Below, one piece after another: positions 1-9,120 of a stretch of DNA of 44,274 nt; position 1 is the first letter of the stretch, and every line of letters starts with the position of its first letter. The position numbers and the translations under genes are program-made. Source of the stretch: Deltaproteobacteria bacterium (GTDB lineage Bacteria > Desulfobacterota_B > Binatia > Bin18); NCBI GenBank assembly GCA_012271025.1, contig JAAXHF010000523.1, forward strand, positions 1 to 44,274, written 5' to 3'. Below the pieces are notes generated by a model that saw only the letters and a program-made list of their open reading frames with translations, made no database searches and was not told where the DNA came from.

Positions 1-108
1 CCTTTATGAGTCCGGACCCTAGAGCAGGTCGGCATGACACCGCCGGGTGGGCACAGCGCTCGCCCGGCGTTCGGAGACAAACCGTGCCGAGGAACAGGAG
101 AGAATGCC

Positions 109-2505
109 ATGCAGGGCCTTGAGGGAGTCAGAGTCCTGGAACTCGGCCACATGGTCTCGGCCGCCTACGCGACCAAGCTGATGGCCGACCTAGGCGCCGA
201 TGTGGTGAAAATCGAAGAGCCGGACGGGGACCGGGCGCGTCGCCACGGTCCGTTTCCGGGCGGCACTGCGGACCCGGAAAAGAGCGGCCTGTTTCTGGCC
301 CTGAATACCAATAAGCACGGCCGGACGCTCGACCTGCGCTCGCCCCAGGATCGTCACCGCCTGTCCGACTTGATCGGCTGGGCCGACCTGCTGGTGCATA
401 ATTACCCGGCCGCCCAGGCCGAGGCGCTGGGCCTTGACTACGGGGCGTTTCAGGCCATCAACCCGCGTCTCGTCATGTGTGCGGTCACGCCGTTTGGCCT
501 GACCGGACCGTACAAAGATTACGCGGCCTACGAACTCACCGTCGCCCACGCCGGCGGCTGGGCCTGGCTCAGCCCGGGCGGTTCTGACCGGCCCGACCTG
601 CCGCCGCTCAGAGCCGCCGGTCAGCAGGCCGACTTTCAGGGCGGTCTGGCGGCCGCTACCGCCTGCCTGGCCGCCTACTTTCGCGCCCTGCAAACCGGCC
701 GGGGTGAACACATCGACCTGTCTGTCCAGTCCTATGTGGCGTCGTTTCTGGAGCACAACTTTGTCTTTTACACCTATCTGGGCTGGCACACCTCGCGGCT
801 GGGCCGACGCCTGCAAGACCCGTGGAAAATCTTCGCGTGCCAAGACGGTCCGATTTTTCTGGCCGTGGCCGAAGAAGACCAGTGGCAGCGGCTGCAAGAG
901 CTGATGGGCAACCCGGACTGGAGCCGTCAAGACCTGTTCCGCAACGCGGCCAGACGGGCCAGGAACAAAGAAGCCCTCCACCACCACCTGAACGCCTGGT
1001 TTCGGGACTGGAAGGTGGCCGACCTGTTCCGGGCCGGACAGGAGCAGCGCATTTGCTTTGCGCCGGTGTTCGATATGGCCCAGCTGGCCGAGCAGGAGCA
1101 GCTCAGAGCCCGCAATTTCTTTGTTGAGGTGTCCCACCCCAAGGCGGGCAGGCTGACCCACCTGGGTCCGCCCTACCAACTCGGCCGGCCGTGGTGGAAG
1201 ATCCGCCGTCCCGCCCCGCTGCTGGGCGAGCATAACGCCGAGCGGCTTCAGGCCGCCGCACCAGCCCCGCCAGTCTCAGACTCGACTCCCCCGGCCCTGC
1301 CCCTGACTGGCGTCCGGGTGGCCGACTTCAGTTGGGTGTGGGCCGGCCCCTTCTGCACCGCGCACCTGGCCCATCTGGGGGCGGAGGTCATCAAAATCGA
1401 GTCCCGGGCACGGCTCGATCTGACCCGGCGTCTGCCGGCCAGCCCCAGAGGCATCAAACCCAGCGCCAACACCAGCGCCGTCTTCAACCAGTGGGCTCAG
1501 GCCAAGAAAAGCCTGCGGCTGGATTTCACCACGCCCGAAGGTCGGCGCATTGCCCGCGAGCTGATTCAGCACAGCGACGTGGTGGTCGATAATTTCGCCA
1601 CCGGGGTGATGGACAAGCTGGGCTTTGGCTACGACGATCTCAAACAGCTCAAACCCGACCTCATCGTCGCCTCCATCTCCGGGTACGGCCATACCGGTCC
1701 GCAGAAAAACTACATGGCCTACGGTCCGGCCATCGCACCGCTGACCGGCCTGTCCTCCCTGACCGGCTATCCGGGCGGCCCGCCCGCCGAAGTCGGCCTC
1801 TCCTACGGCGACCCCAACGCCGGCATCAACGCGGCGGTCGCCATCTGTGCCGCCCTGGTTGCCCGCCAGCGAACCGGCGGCGGTCAGTATATCGACGTCT
1901 CGCTGTGGGAAGCGGTGGCCGCCCTGCTGCCCGAGGGCTGGATGGCCCACGCCATGAACGGCCAGCAGCCCGCCCGGCAGGGCAACCGCGACCCGTGGCT
2001 GGCCCCCCACAACTGCTTTCGGTGCGCGGGTGAGGACGAATGGGTGAGCATTGCCTGCGGGACCGACCAGGAGTGGCAGGCGCTGTGTCGGGCCATAGAC
2101 CAGCCGGAACTCCTGCGCGACGCGCGCTTTGTGACGGCGGCCGACCGCAAGGCGCATGAAGACGATCTCGAAGAGCGGCTGACGGCCTGGACCTCGCGGC
2201 GCGACAAGTGGGATATCACCGAACGGCTCCAGGTGGCCGGGGTGGCGGCCTTCCCGTCAATGACCAGCCACGACCTTGACCGCGACCCCCACCTCACCGA
2301 ACGCGGATTTTTTGTCCGCCTGCCGCATCCCGAGGTCGGCCGCCAGACCCACACCGGCATTCCCTGGCGGCTCAGCAGCGCGCCAAACGGGGTGCGGGCT
2401 CCCGCGCCGGTGCTCGGACAGCACACCGATGAGGTCATGCGCGACATCCTCGGCTACGCGGACGCGGAGATCGCCCGGCTCAGGCAAGACCGCATTCTGT
2501 TCTGA
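109..2505 (+). CDS. Two-domain CaiB/BaiF (class III) CoA-transferase
   Basis: Enzymes of this family move CoA between carboxylic acids through an aspartyl-CoA intermediate in the cytoplasm. The 798-residue chain is twice the usual ~400 because two complete CaiB/BaiF domains are joined (about 1-385 and 398-798). Each half starts with the family signature (GVRVLELGH and GVRVADFSW) and each keeps a candidate catalytic Asp: Asp175 in QQADFQGG and Asp568 in SYGDPNAG. Both halves also have the following RTGGGQYIDVS-type segment. The ATG at 109 follows AGGAG at 96-100; an in-frame ATG at 34 would add 25 uncharacteristic residues, so 109 is preferred. It lies 74 bp before the amidohydrolase and probably shares its transcript. 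The family is secure, but the CoA donor and acceptor cannot be read from sequence. Confidence 0.92.
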   Translation: MQGLEGVRVLELGHMVSAAYATKLMADLGADVVKIEEPDGDRARRHGPFPGGTADPEKSGLFLALNTNKHGRTLDLRSPQDRHRLSDLIGWADLLVHNYPAAQAEALGLDYGAFQAINPRLVMCAVTPFGLTGPYKDYAAYELTVAHAGGWAWLSPGGSDRPDLPPLRAAGQQADFQGGLAAATACLAAYFRALQTGRGEHIDLSVQSYVASFLEHNFVFYTYLGWHTSRLGRRLQDPWKIFACQDGPIFLAVAEEDQWQRLQELMGNPDWSRQDLFRNAARRARNKEALHHHLNAWFRDWKVADLFRAGQEQRICFAPVFDMAQLAEQEQLRARNFFVEVSHPKAGRLTHLGPPYQLGRPWWKIRRPAPLLGEHNAERLQAAAPAPPVSDSTPPALPLTGVRVADFSWVWAGPFCTAHLAHLGAEVIKIESRARLDLTRRLPASPRGIKPSANTSAVFNQWAQAKKSLRLDFTTPEGRRIARELIQHSDVVVDNFATGVMDKLGFGYDDLKQLKPDLIVASISGYGHTGPQKNYMAYGPAIAPLTGLSSLTGYPGGPPAEVGLSYGDPNAGINAAVAICAALVARQRTGGGQYIDVSLWEAVAALLPEGWMAHAMNGQQPARQGNRDPWLAPHNCFRCAGEDEWVSIACGTDQEWQALCRAIDQPELLRDARFVTAADRKAHEDDLEERLTAWTSRRDKWDITERLQVAGVAAFPSMTSHDLDRDPHLTERGFFVRLPHPEVGRQTHTGIPWRLSSAPNGVRAPAPVLGQHTDEVMRDILGYADAEIARLRQDRILF

Positions 2506-2579
2506 GTGCGTTCTGAGTTTGGCCTCGAACTTCGGCCGCTGAGGTGCTAGGCTTCAGCCGCACACACAAGGAGGGACGG

Positions 2580-4289
2580 ATGCACTACGACCTACTGATT
2601 CGCAACGGAACGGTTATTGACGGCTCGGGCCTGCCCCGTTTTCGGGCCGACGTGGCCATCGCCCAGGGAAAAATTGCGGCCATCGGCCGTATTCGTGACA
2701 GCGCTGCAGAAGTCATTGACGCCGAGGGTCGTGTGGTCAGTCCCGGCTTTGTCGATGGCCACACCCACATGGACGCCCAGGTCTTCTGGGACCCGCTCGG
2801 CACCTGTTCGTGCTGGCACGGCATCACCAGCGTGGTCATGGGCAACTGCGGCTTCTCGCTCGCCCCGTGCGCGGAAAAGGACAAACTGCTGGTCATGCGC
2901 AACCTGGAGCGGGCCGAGGACATCGCCCCCCAGGCCATGGAAGCCGGCATTCGCTGGAGCTGGACGACCTTCCCGGAATACCTGGACGCGGTCGAGCGTC
3001 TGCCCAAGGGTATCAACTACGCGGCCTATATCGGCCACTCAGCCCTGCGCACCCACGTCATGGGCGAGCGCGCCTTCAGCCAGGAATCCAGCCCGGACGA
3101 CCTGGCGGCCATGAAGCACGAGGTGCGTAGCGCCATCCGGGCCGGAGCGATCGGCTTTACCACCTCACGGACCAAAAATCATCAGACGCCCGACAACCAG
3201 CCGGTGGCCAGCCGCCTGGCCAGCTGGGACGAGGTGCGTCAACTCGTCGGCGTGCTGGGCGAGCAGAACGCCGGGGTGTTCGAGATCGCCAATGAGGACG
3301 CCCGGTTCGACCCCGACCGGGTTGACGAGTACATGGGGCGGCTCAAGGCCCTGGCCGTCGATACCGGTGTGCCGGTCACCTTCGGCATGTTCAGCAGCCG
3401 TCAGGCGCCCAATATGTGGCAGCCTTTCTTCCAGTTGGCCGATGACACGGCGGCGGCCGGCGGACGGATGTTCATTCAGGTCCACAGCCGGCCCCTGAGT
3501 GTGATCCTGTCGTTTGAGACGACCACGCCGTTTGACAAGCTGCCGGTGTGGTCCGATTTCCGCAAACTTCCGCTGGCCGAGCAGGAAGCCGGGCTGCGCG
3601 ACCCGGAGCTGCGCGGCCGGCTGGTCGCCGCCGTGCGTCAGGCACCGAAGCGAAGCAACCAGGGCATTGGGGCCGAAGCCCGGGCGGCGAATTTCAAGTG
3701 GCTGTTTGTCATGGACGCGGCAACTCCGCCCTACCGCTCGGTGGCCGAGATTGCCGACGAGCGCGGCCAGGACCCGCTGGAAACTTTTCTCGATCTGGCC
3801 CTGGAGCAGCACCTGCAACGCTTTTTCTTGCAGCCCTTGGTCAACCACAACCAGGACCACGTGCTGGAGATGATGCGCCACCCCCGCTCGGTCGTCACCT
3901 TCTCGGACTCCGGGGCTCACGTGTCGCAGATCATGGACTCCTCGCTCCAGACCCATGTGCTGAGCCACTGGGTCCGCGACAAACAGGCGCTGAGCCTGGA
4001 AGAGGCTGTGCATCAGCTGAGCTTTGTGCCGGCCTCACAGTGGGGTCTGACCGGGCGCGGCCTGCTGCGGGAGGGCTGGCAGGCCGATGTGGTGATTTTT
4101 GATCCCGCAACGGTCGGCCCCCGGCTCCCCCAGGTCACCCACGATCTGCCGGCCGGGGCGCGACGCCTGAAGCAGAAAGCCGACGGTTTTCTGGCCAGCA
4201 TCGTCAACGGCCAGGTGGTGCTGCGCAACGGCGAACACACCGGCGCCCTGCCCGGCCAGCTGCTGCGCGGTCCGGCCGCCCGGCGCTGA
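2580..4289 (+). CDS. D-aminoacylase-like amidohydrolase (Amidohydro_3)
   Basis: 569 residues, metal-dependent amidohydrolase of the N-acyl-D-amino-acid deacylase type. Family members cleave amide bonds of N-acyl-D-amino acids or related cyclic amides. The N-terminal beta domain ends at the metal motif DGHTHMD (His61, His63). Cys90 in MGNCGFS matches the Cys ligand position of D-aminoacylases. A later His (QVHSRPLS) and Asp (TFSDSGAH) fit the remaining ligands. The C-terminus returns to the composite-domain strand (GWQADVVIFDP). The ATG at 2580 has an excellent AAGGAGGG at 2568-2575; an upstream in-frame codon at 2544 is not needed. It lies between the double CoA-transferase and an LLM gene, which suggests handling of an amide-containing organic substrate. 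Exact substrate unknown. Confidence 0.88.
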   Translation: MHYDLLIRNGTVIDGSGLPRFRADVAIAQGKIAAIGRIRDSAAEVIDAEGRVVSPGFVDGHTHMDAQVFWDPLGTCSCWHGITSVVMGNCGFSLAPCAEKDKLLVMRNLERAEDIAPQAMEAGIRWSWTTFPEYLDAVERLPKGINYAAYIGHSALRTHVMGERAFSQESSPDDLAAMKHEVRSAIRAGAIGFTTSRTKNHQTPDNQPVASRLASWDEVRQLVGVLGEQNAGVFEIANEDARFDPDRVDEYMGRLKALAVDTGVPVTFGMFSSRQAPNMWQPFFQLADDTAAAGGRMFIQVHSRPLSVILSFETTTPFDKLPVWSDFRKLPLAEQEAGLRDPELRGRLVAAVRQAPKRSNQGIGAEARAANFKWLFVMDAATPPYRSVAEIADERGQDPLETFLDLALEQHLQRFFLQPLVNHNQDHVLEMMRHPRSVVTFSDSGAHVSQIMDSSLQTHVLSHWVRDKQALSLEEAVHQLSFVPASQWGLTGRGLLREGWQADVVIFDPATVGPRLPQVTHDLPAGARRLKQKADGFLASIVNGQVVLRNGEHTGALPGQLLRGPAARR

Positions 4290-4351
4290 GTGCAGCCATG
4301 ACGGGCGGGCGTCCCTGCCCGCCCGTACCGCCTCCGATCCTCAACCGCGCC

Positions 4352-5365
4352 ATGCAGCGATCCGTCAGCATCGCCTTCCAGACCGACAAGCCCATCACAT
4401 CCTACGGGCCGCTGGCCAAAACCGTTGAGGACTTTGGTTTCGGCGGCGTGAGCGTGTACAACGACATGCTCTATCAGCCCGCCTGGCTGCCCCTGCTGGA
4501 AATCGCCCGACACACCACCCGCGTCCGTATCGGCCCCGCAGCAGTCAACCCGTTTACCTGCCACCCCATCAACATTGCCGGCAACATCGCCCTGCTTGAC
4601 GAGGCCTCACACGGCCGCGCCTACCTGGGCTTGGCGCGGGGAGCGTGGCTGGACTTTGTCGGCATACACGCCCAGCGGCCGGTGACCGCGTTGCGGGAAG
4701 CCTTCGGCTGTATCCGTCACCTCCTCAGTCAATCGCCCGAACCCTATGTCGGGCAGGTGTTCTCGCTGGCCGGTGGCGAGGCCCTGCGGTGGCAGATCGC
4801 GCGGCCCGATGTGTCCTTTTTGTTGGGGACGTGGGGCGAGCAGACCCTGACGGCCTGCGCCGAACACATCACCGAGGTCAAACTCGGCGGGACGGCCAAT
4901 CCGGCTGCGGTGTCTCAGATGCGGAGCGTCCTGGAGAGCAGCGCGACTCACAGCCAGCGGGGCTCGGACGCCATCGGCCTTGTTGTCGGCGCGGTGACGG
5001 TGGTCGATACGGACGGCAAAGCGGCCCGCGATCTGGCACGCCGAGAGGCCGCGCTGTATCTGCCGGTTATCGCCGAGCTGGACCGCAGCCTGGATATTGA
5101 GCCGGAATTGCTGACCCGCATCAGAGCGGCCAGCGATGCCTACGATTTCAAACGGGCCGGGAGCTATATCTCCGATGACTTGCTGCGGCGGGTGGCGTTC
5201 GCCGGAACGCCCGAGCAGGTGGCGGACCAGGCTGCGGCCGTGTTTGAGGCAGGAGCGCGGCGGGTCGAGTTCGGCACGCCCCACGGCCTGACCACCGCAG
5301 AGGGTCTGCGCTTATTGGGCGAGCGGGTGTTACCGGTGTTGAGCGAGTGTGTCGATCAAAGCTGA
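4352..5365 (+). CDS. Luciferase-like (LLM) flavin-dependent oxidoreductase
   Basis: 337 residues with the TIM-barrel layout of the bacterial luciferase / F420-dependent methylene-H4MPT reductase superfamily. Visible family features are the N-terminal barrel strand (SVSIAFQTDKP), the VRIGPAAVNPF strand followed by the LLDEASHGRAYLGLARG turn, and a C-terminal VAFAGTPEQVADQ segment typical of these enzymes. They use reduced FMN or F420 to oxidise or reduce small organic substrates; which cofactor is used here cannot be decided. The ATG at 4352 starts the recognisable domain; an in-frame ATG at 4298 would add 18 proline-rich residues and is unlikely. It begins 62 bp after the amidohydrolase and probably ends the transcript begun by the CoA-transferase. 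It is one of five LLM proteins in the window. Confidence 0.87.
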   Translation: MQRSVSIAFQTDKPITSYGPLAKTVEDFGFGGVSVYNDMLYQPAWLPLLEIARHTTRVRIGPAAVNPFTCHPINIAGNIALLDEASHGRAYLGLARGAWLDFVGIHAQRPVTALREAFGCIRHLLSQSPEPYVGQVFSLAGGEALRWQIARPDVSFLLGTWGEQTLTACAEHITEVKLGGTANPAAVSQMRSVLESSATHSQRGSDAIGLVVGAVTVVDTDGKAARDLARREAALYLPVIAELDRSLDIEPELLTRIRAASDAYDFKRAGSYISDDLLRRVAFAGTPEQVADQAAAVFEAGARRVEFGTPHGLTTAEGLRLLGERVLPVLSECVDQS

Positions 5366-5370
5366 ATACA

Positions 5371-5399
5371 TTTACAGGGAGCGTCAGATTCATTATATC
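5371..5399 (+). promoter_or_regulatory. Sigma-70-like promoter of the TM-TIR pair
   Basis: TTTACA (5371-5376), a 17-base spacer, then TATATC (5394-5399). Five of six -35 bases and four of six -10 bases fit the consensus. The site lies six bases after the stop of the upstream LLM gene and would give a very short leader before the ATG at 5420. It suggests that the low-GC pair downstream is transcribed on its own. Confidence 0.45.
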
Positions 5400-5419
5400 T
5401 TGAGTCGAAATGAGAACTT

Positions 5420-5995
5420 ATGGCCGCGAGCAATGAAAAAATAAGGGCTTCTCGCAGATCAACGCCGCTATGGGTAATTTCATTATTCGTATCGATCTCA
5501 GAAGCAACGCTCGGTGCAGCTGCGACTCAGACGGCCGGACCCATTCAGGTAACGCTCACAATTTTTGCTGTTTTGTTTCCTGCTTTGATCGCTGCTGGAT
5601 TCTTTGCTGTCCTCTGGTGGAAGCCATATGCTTTCTATCCACCGAGCGAATACGGGGAACATGTGAATGTAGAACAGTACATCAAAGCGATGAGCGGTGT
5701 AGCTGGTCCACTTGTGAAAGAAACGAAGGACATACAGGATGAAGGCTTAGAGACTTTTGGCAATCCTGACCGTCTCACCCTTTTGTTCAAAGTGAAAAGC
5801 TCTACATGGATCCGAAGTACAAAGGCGATGCAAGCATATGGAGGTTGCGTCGTCCAATTTTCGACGAAGTCTCTCATGCCAGACGGCTCATGGAATGTTG
5901 CCGAAGCCGCCACATACGTGCCAGGCGTTACAATTCAAAACGAACCTGAAGGCGAAGGCAAATTTTTAGCGCCACTAAACAATGACACACAATAA
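5420..5995 (+). CDS. Two-TM membrane protein of unknown function
   Basis: 191 residues; I do not recognise the family. A short basic N-terminus (ASNEKIRASRRS) is followed by two hydrophobic stretches, about residues 15-37 and 43-67, the second ending in VLWWKPY. A soluble C-terminal region of about 125 residues follows, with no motif I can name. Base composition and codon use are clearly AT-richer than in the flanking catabolic genes, which suggests acquisition by transfer. Its last 14 bases overlap the start of the TIR gene, so the two are probably translationally coupled. A membrane protein coupled to a TIR protein recalls two-gene defence modules in which one partner senses and the other signals. 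That role is inference only. The ribosome binding site is weak (GAG at 5410-5412). Confidence 0.75.
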   Translation: MAASNEKIRASRRSTPLWVISLFVSISEATLGAAATQTAGPIQVTLTIFAVLFPALIAAGFFAVLWWKPYAFYPPSEYGEHVNVEQYIKAMSGVAGPLVKETKDIQDEGLETFGNPDRLTLLFKVKSSTWIRSTKAMQAYGGCVVQFSTKSLMPDGSWNVAEAATYVPGVTIQNEPEGEGKFLAPLNNDTQ

Positions 5996-6377
5996 GCAAA
6001 CGGTATTCATATCCTACTCTTGGTCTGACGCAGCCTTCGCCCAACGTGTCCGAAGCATGGTGCAGGCCGCTGGCTTTCGGCCTTGGATAGATTTTGAAAG
6101 ACTTGATTTAGAACAGCCTCTTGAACCACAATTGAGCCGAGCGATTTCATCTACTGATTGGATTGTTTTTTTAGATTCGCCTCGCGCAAGGTCATCTCAG
6201 TGGGTGCAATTAGAATTAGAGCTAGCAAACCAGATGGGAAAGCCGATAGTATTGCTTCCGATAAGACACGATTCAATTGCTCGCTTCACCCCCGCAGAAT
6301 CGCCGTTCCGTCACAACCTGGGATCAATATGCAGCGCTCTGTGTTCTTTGCTCGAAACTCCAGTCAGCTTCCGATGA
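5982..6377 (+). CDS. TIR domain protein
   Basis: 131 residues, essentially one TIR domain (TIR_2 type) with no added effector or sensor domain. Box 1 is VFISYSWSD (residues 8-16). The later SSQWVQLELELA places Glu78 where the catalytic glutamate of NAD-cleaving TIR domains sits (the W-V-x-x-E pattern). Bacterial TIR proteins of this kind often act in phage defence by cleaving NAD+ or making cyclic ADP-ribose signals. The ATG overlaps the stop of the membrane-protein gene by 14 bases, so the two form an operon. Low GC like its partner. Catalysis is predicted from the retained glutamate; whether it acts in defence is inference from the pairing. Confidence 0.85.
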   Translation: MTHNKQTVFISYSWSDAAFAQRVRSMVQAAGFRPWIDFERLDLEQPLEPQLSRAISSTDWIVFLDSPRARSSQWVQLELELANQMGKPIVLLPIRHDSIARFTPAESPFRHNLGSICSALCSLLETPVSFR

Positions 6378-6672
6378 AATCGAAGCCAGCGAACACGCTT
6401 CACTTTACAATCGTCGCACACGAATGAGGCTCTGACGCTTGGCGCGAATGGCGTCACGAGAGAACCGTGTCCAGGGATCATATCTTTACTCTTAAGTGAA
6501 CAGAATACCTCCCAAAAGACATAGAGCGAGTCTTGCCTGCAAAATCGCAGAGCGACATCAGACATGCGATAAGGCAGGGGAAGAGATTGCCGGAGAGCTT
6601 ATGGATGAGCAGCCTCAACAAGCAGACGCCCGAGTAAGGCTGCAGACCGTTAGCCGCAGAGGCGCAAAGAAT
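6378..6672. other. Intergenic gap between tir and ilvD 3' ends
   Basis: 295 bases between converging genes. No coding frame with family similarity is visible; an open frame 6496-6993 (+) is mostly antisense to ilvD. No strong terminator hairpin was found. The left part keeps the AT-rich character of the TM-TIR pair, so the foreign segment may extend to about 6500. Confidence 0.5.
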
Positions 6673-8355
6673 TTACTCGTCCGTCACGCAGCCCTCGGAG
6701 GCGTTCTTCACGCTCTTGATATATTTGTACAGCGTCCCGCGCGTCGCCTTGTACGGCGGCATGGTCCACTGTGCCTGACGGCGTGCCATCTCCTCGTCAC
6801 TGACGGCAACGTCGAGGATGTTCTGCTCCGCATCAATGGTGATGATGTCGCCGTCCTGAATCAGGCCGATCGGGCCGCCCTCCTGCGCTTCGGGGACGAT
6901 ATGACCGATGAGGAACCCGTGCGAGCCGCCGGAAAAACGTCCGTCGGTCAAGAGCGCAACGCCCCCACCCAAGCCGGCCCCCACCAGGGCTGAGGTGGGG
7001 GTCAGCATTTCCGGCATGCCCGGTCCGCCTTTCGGACCCTCGTAGCGAATAACCACGACATCGCCGTGTTCGATCTCGTGGCGTTCGAGCGCGTGCAGCA
7101 TATCCTCTTCCGAGTCGAAGACCTTGGCCGGTCCAGTGAAAACCAGACCTTCTTTACCGGTGATTTTGCCCACCGCCCCGCCTGGCGCCAGATTGCCCTT
7201 GAGAATACAGATATGCCCCGTCTCTTTAATCGGACGCTCAATCGGCTGAATGATGTCCTGTTCGTCCGGGAGTCCGGGCAGATCGCGCAGGTTTTCGGCC
7301 AGGGTCTTGCCCGTCACCGTCAGGCAGTCACCGTGCAGCAGCCCTTTGTCCAGGAGGTACTGCATCACCGCCGGGGTGCCGCCGATGTTATGCAGATCTT
7401 CCATCACGTACTTGCCGCTGGGTTTGAGGTCGGCCACATACGGCACGCGGTCACTCACCGCCTGGAAGTCGTCGATGCTGAGTGCCACGTCAACGGCGCG
7501 CGCCATGGCGATCAGATGCAGCACGGCGTTGGTCGAGCCGCCGAGCGCCATGACCATGACCATGGCGTTTTCGAACGCCTGACGGGTCATGATATCGCGC
7601 GGTTTGATATCCTGCTCCAGCAAGGCGCGTATCGCCTGTCCGGCCCGCAGGCTCTCGTCGAGCTTGCCGGGGTCGGTGGCTGGCGTCGAGGAGCTGAACG
7701 GCAGGCTCATGCCCAGCGCTTCAATGGCTGAGGCCATGGTGTTGGCGGTGTACATGCCACCACACGCCCCGGCGCCGGGGCAGGCGTGGCGGACGACATC
7801 CTGGCGCTCGGCGTCGGTGATGGTGTTGGCAATATACTGGCCATAGCACTGGAACGCCGACACGATATCGAGCGTCTTCCCGCCGCTGTGACCGGGGCGG
7901 ATGGTGCCGCCGTAGATCATCAAGGCCGGGCGATTCACCCGTCCCATCGCCATGATGACGCCGGGCATGTTCTTGTCGCAGCCGGGGATGGTGATGAGGC
8001 CGTCATACCATTGCGCACCCATGACGGTTTCGATGGAGTCGGCGATGAGGTCGCGCGATTGCAGCGAGAAGCTCATGCCGCTCGTGCCCATGGAGATGCC
8101 GTCCGACACCCCAACCGTGTTGAAACGCATCCCGACCATGTCAGCGGCACCCACGCCCTCTTTGACCTTCGTGGCGATGTCGCCCAGGTGCATGTTGCAC
8201 GGATTGCCGTCGAACCACACGCTGGCGATACCGACTTGAGCGCGCTGCATATCCGCTTCAGTCAGCCCCGTGGCGTACAGCATAGCCTGAGACGCCCCTT
8301 GCGATTTGGGCTGGGTGATGTGGGCACTGGTACGATTGAGTTGTGTGTCAGTCAT
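6673..8355 (-). CDS. ilvD: Dihydroxy-acid dehydratase (IlvD/Edd family)
   Basis: 560 residues. Converts 2,3-dihydroxy-isovalerate and 2,3-dihydroxy-3-methylvalerate to the 2-keto acids of valine and isoleucine synthesis. Three cysteines of the iron-sulfur site are visible: [16 protein letters not shown] and [15 protein letters not shown]. This three-Cys pattern and the ~560 length fit the [2Fe-2S] branch of the family rather than the longer E. coli [4Fe-4S] enzyme. The C-terminal [14 protein letters not shown] motif carries the proposed catalytic Ser. The ATG is preceded by TGAGGAAT and lies about 100 bases downstream of a consensus-like promoter. No other ilv gene is nearby, so an alternative role as a sugar-acid dehydratase cannot be excluded, but the sequence reads as a standard DHAD. 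Confidence 0.93.
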   Translation of the reverse strand: MTDTQLNRTSAHITQPKSQGASQAMLYATGLTEADMQRAQVGIASVWFDGNPCNMHLGDIATKVKEGVGAADMVGMRFNTVGVSDGISMGTSGMSFSLQSRDLIADSIETVMGAQWYDGLITIPGCDKNMPGVIMAMGRVNRPALMIYGGTIRPGHSGGKTLDIVSAFQCYGQYIANTITDAERQDVVRHACPGAGACGGMYTANTMASAIEALGMSLPFSSSTPATDPGKLDESLRAGQAIRALLEQDIKPRDIMTRQAFENAMVMVMALGGSTNAVLHLIAMARAVDVALSIDDFQAVSDRVPYVADLKPSGKYVMEDLHNIGGTPAVMQYLLDKGLLHGDCLTVTGKTLAENLRDLPGLPDEQDIIQPIERPIKETGHICILKGNLAPGGAVGKITGKEGLVFTGPAKVFDSEEDMLHALERHEIEHGDVVVIRYEGPKGGPGMPEMLTPTSALVGAGLGGGVALLTDGRFSGGSHGFLIGHIVPEAQEGGPIGLIQDGDIITIDAEQNILDVAVSDEEMARRQAQWTMPPYKATRGTLYKYIKSVKNASEGCVTDE

Positions 8356-8461
8356 AACGATTCCTCACGGAAAACCGCTCAGGACGCGGCGGATAGAAAT
8401 GACGGCCATTCATGCGGAATGGGCGACCTCGCAAAAGAGTGTTGTAGTGGAGTGACGACGC

Positions 8462-8490
8462 AGTCTACTGAGAAGCCCCAGAACTGTCAA
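8462..8490 (-). promoter_or_regulatory. Sigma-70 promoter upstream of ilvD
   Basis: On the minus strand TTGACA (8490-8485), a 17-base spacer, then TAGACT (8467-8462). The -35 is a perfect consensus hexamer and the -10 matches four of six bases. It faces ilvD and leaves a leader of about 100 bases before its ATG at 8355. I see no leader peptide or attenuator structure in that leader. Confidence 0.6.
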
Positions 8491-8625
8491 CGTATACTGC
8501 GAGATGGAGCGATGCTGGGCCGCAGCGAAGCATCCCACCAACATGCCCTGGAGCCCGTGCAGCTGCTCCTCGTTTTTGCTGACCAAACGCGCTACCCTGG
8601 GCCGATCTTTTGCAAGGAGCAACAC

Positions 8626-9066
8626 ATGACCATCGACCAACACAACGATTTGGAGGCGATCCGCCAGCTTAAAGCGCGCTATTTCCGATTGATGGACACG
8701 CAGCAGTGGGATCTTTTGCGGGAATGTTTCGCCGCCGATATTTCGGCGCTATACGAAGGCGCGCCGCGCGCCAGCCAGGACCTGCCGCGCGACATCGAGA
8801 TCGCGGGTCGCGACGCCCTGGTTGACGGCATCCGCACGCTGCTGACCGGCGCAAAATCGATACATCAGGGCTATATGCCGGAAATCGAACTGACCAGCCC
8901 AACGACCGCACACGGTGTCTGGTCGATGTTCGACGACGTGCGCCTGTCGACCTGCAACTTTAAGGGCTGGGGGCATTATCACGAAGACTATGTGAAGGAA
9001 GATGGCCGCTGGAAGATGAAAAAGATTCACCTGACCCGCCTGCACACAGAGGAAGAATGGCTGTAG
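8626..9066 (+). CDS. SnoaL-like / NTF2-fold protein
   Basis: 146 residues, a small alpha+beta-barrel of the NTF2/SnoaL-like superfamily. The opening helices (DLEAIRQLKARYFRLMDTQQWD) and the following CFAADISALYEG are typical of this family. The central HQGYMPEIELTSPTTAHGVWSMFD and the closing GWGHYHEDYVKEDGRWK form the cone-shaped cavity. Such proteins act as hydratases, cyclases, isomerases or dehydratases on hydrophobic substrates. The ATG at 8626 follows AAGGAG at 8613-8618; the frame stays open far upstream, but that part is antisense to ilvD. It lies 54 bp before the thiolase-like gene and probably shares its operon. Reaction unknown. Confidence 0.85.
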   Translation: MTIDQHNDLEAIRQLKARYFRLMDTQQWDLLRECFAADISALYEGAPRASQDLPRDIEIAGRDALVDGIRTLLTGAKSIHQGYMPEIELTSPTTAHGVWSMFDDVRLSTCNFKGWGHYHEDYVKEDGRWKMKKIHLTRLHTEEEWL

Positions 9067-9120
9067 CCCGGTCTTTGCCGAAGCCGCAGCCTGGAAACCA
9101 TGTCATACCTGTAGGGGGCA

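Noticed and set aside
190..1233. Long open frame on the minus strand opposite the CoA-transferase
   Set aside because: High-GC antisense shadow with no family character or ribosome binding site, whereas the plus strand is a clear CaiB protein.
6496..6993. Plus-strand open frame at the ilvD 3' end
   Set aside because: Most of it is antisense to conserved ilvD codons; the free part shows no domain or ribosome binding site.
7786..8625. Open frame extending the SnoaL-like gene 280 codons upstream
   Set aside because: The extension is antisense to ilvD; the SnoaL domain and the AAGGAG site define the start at 8626.
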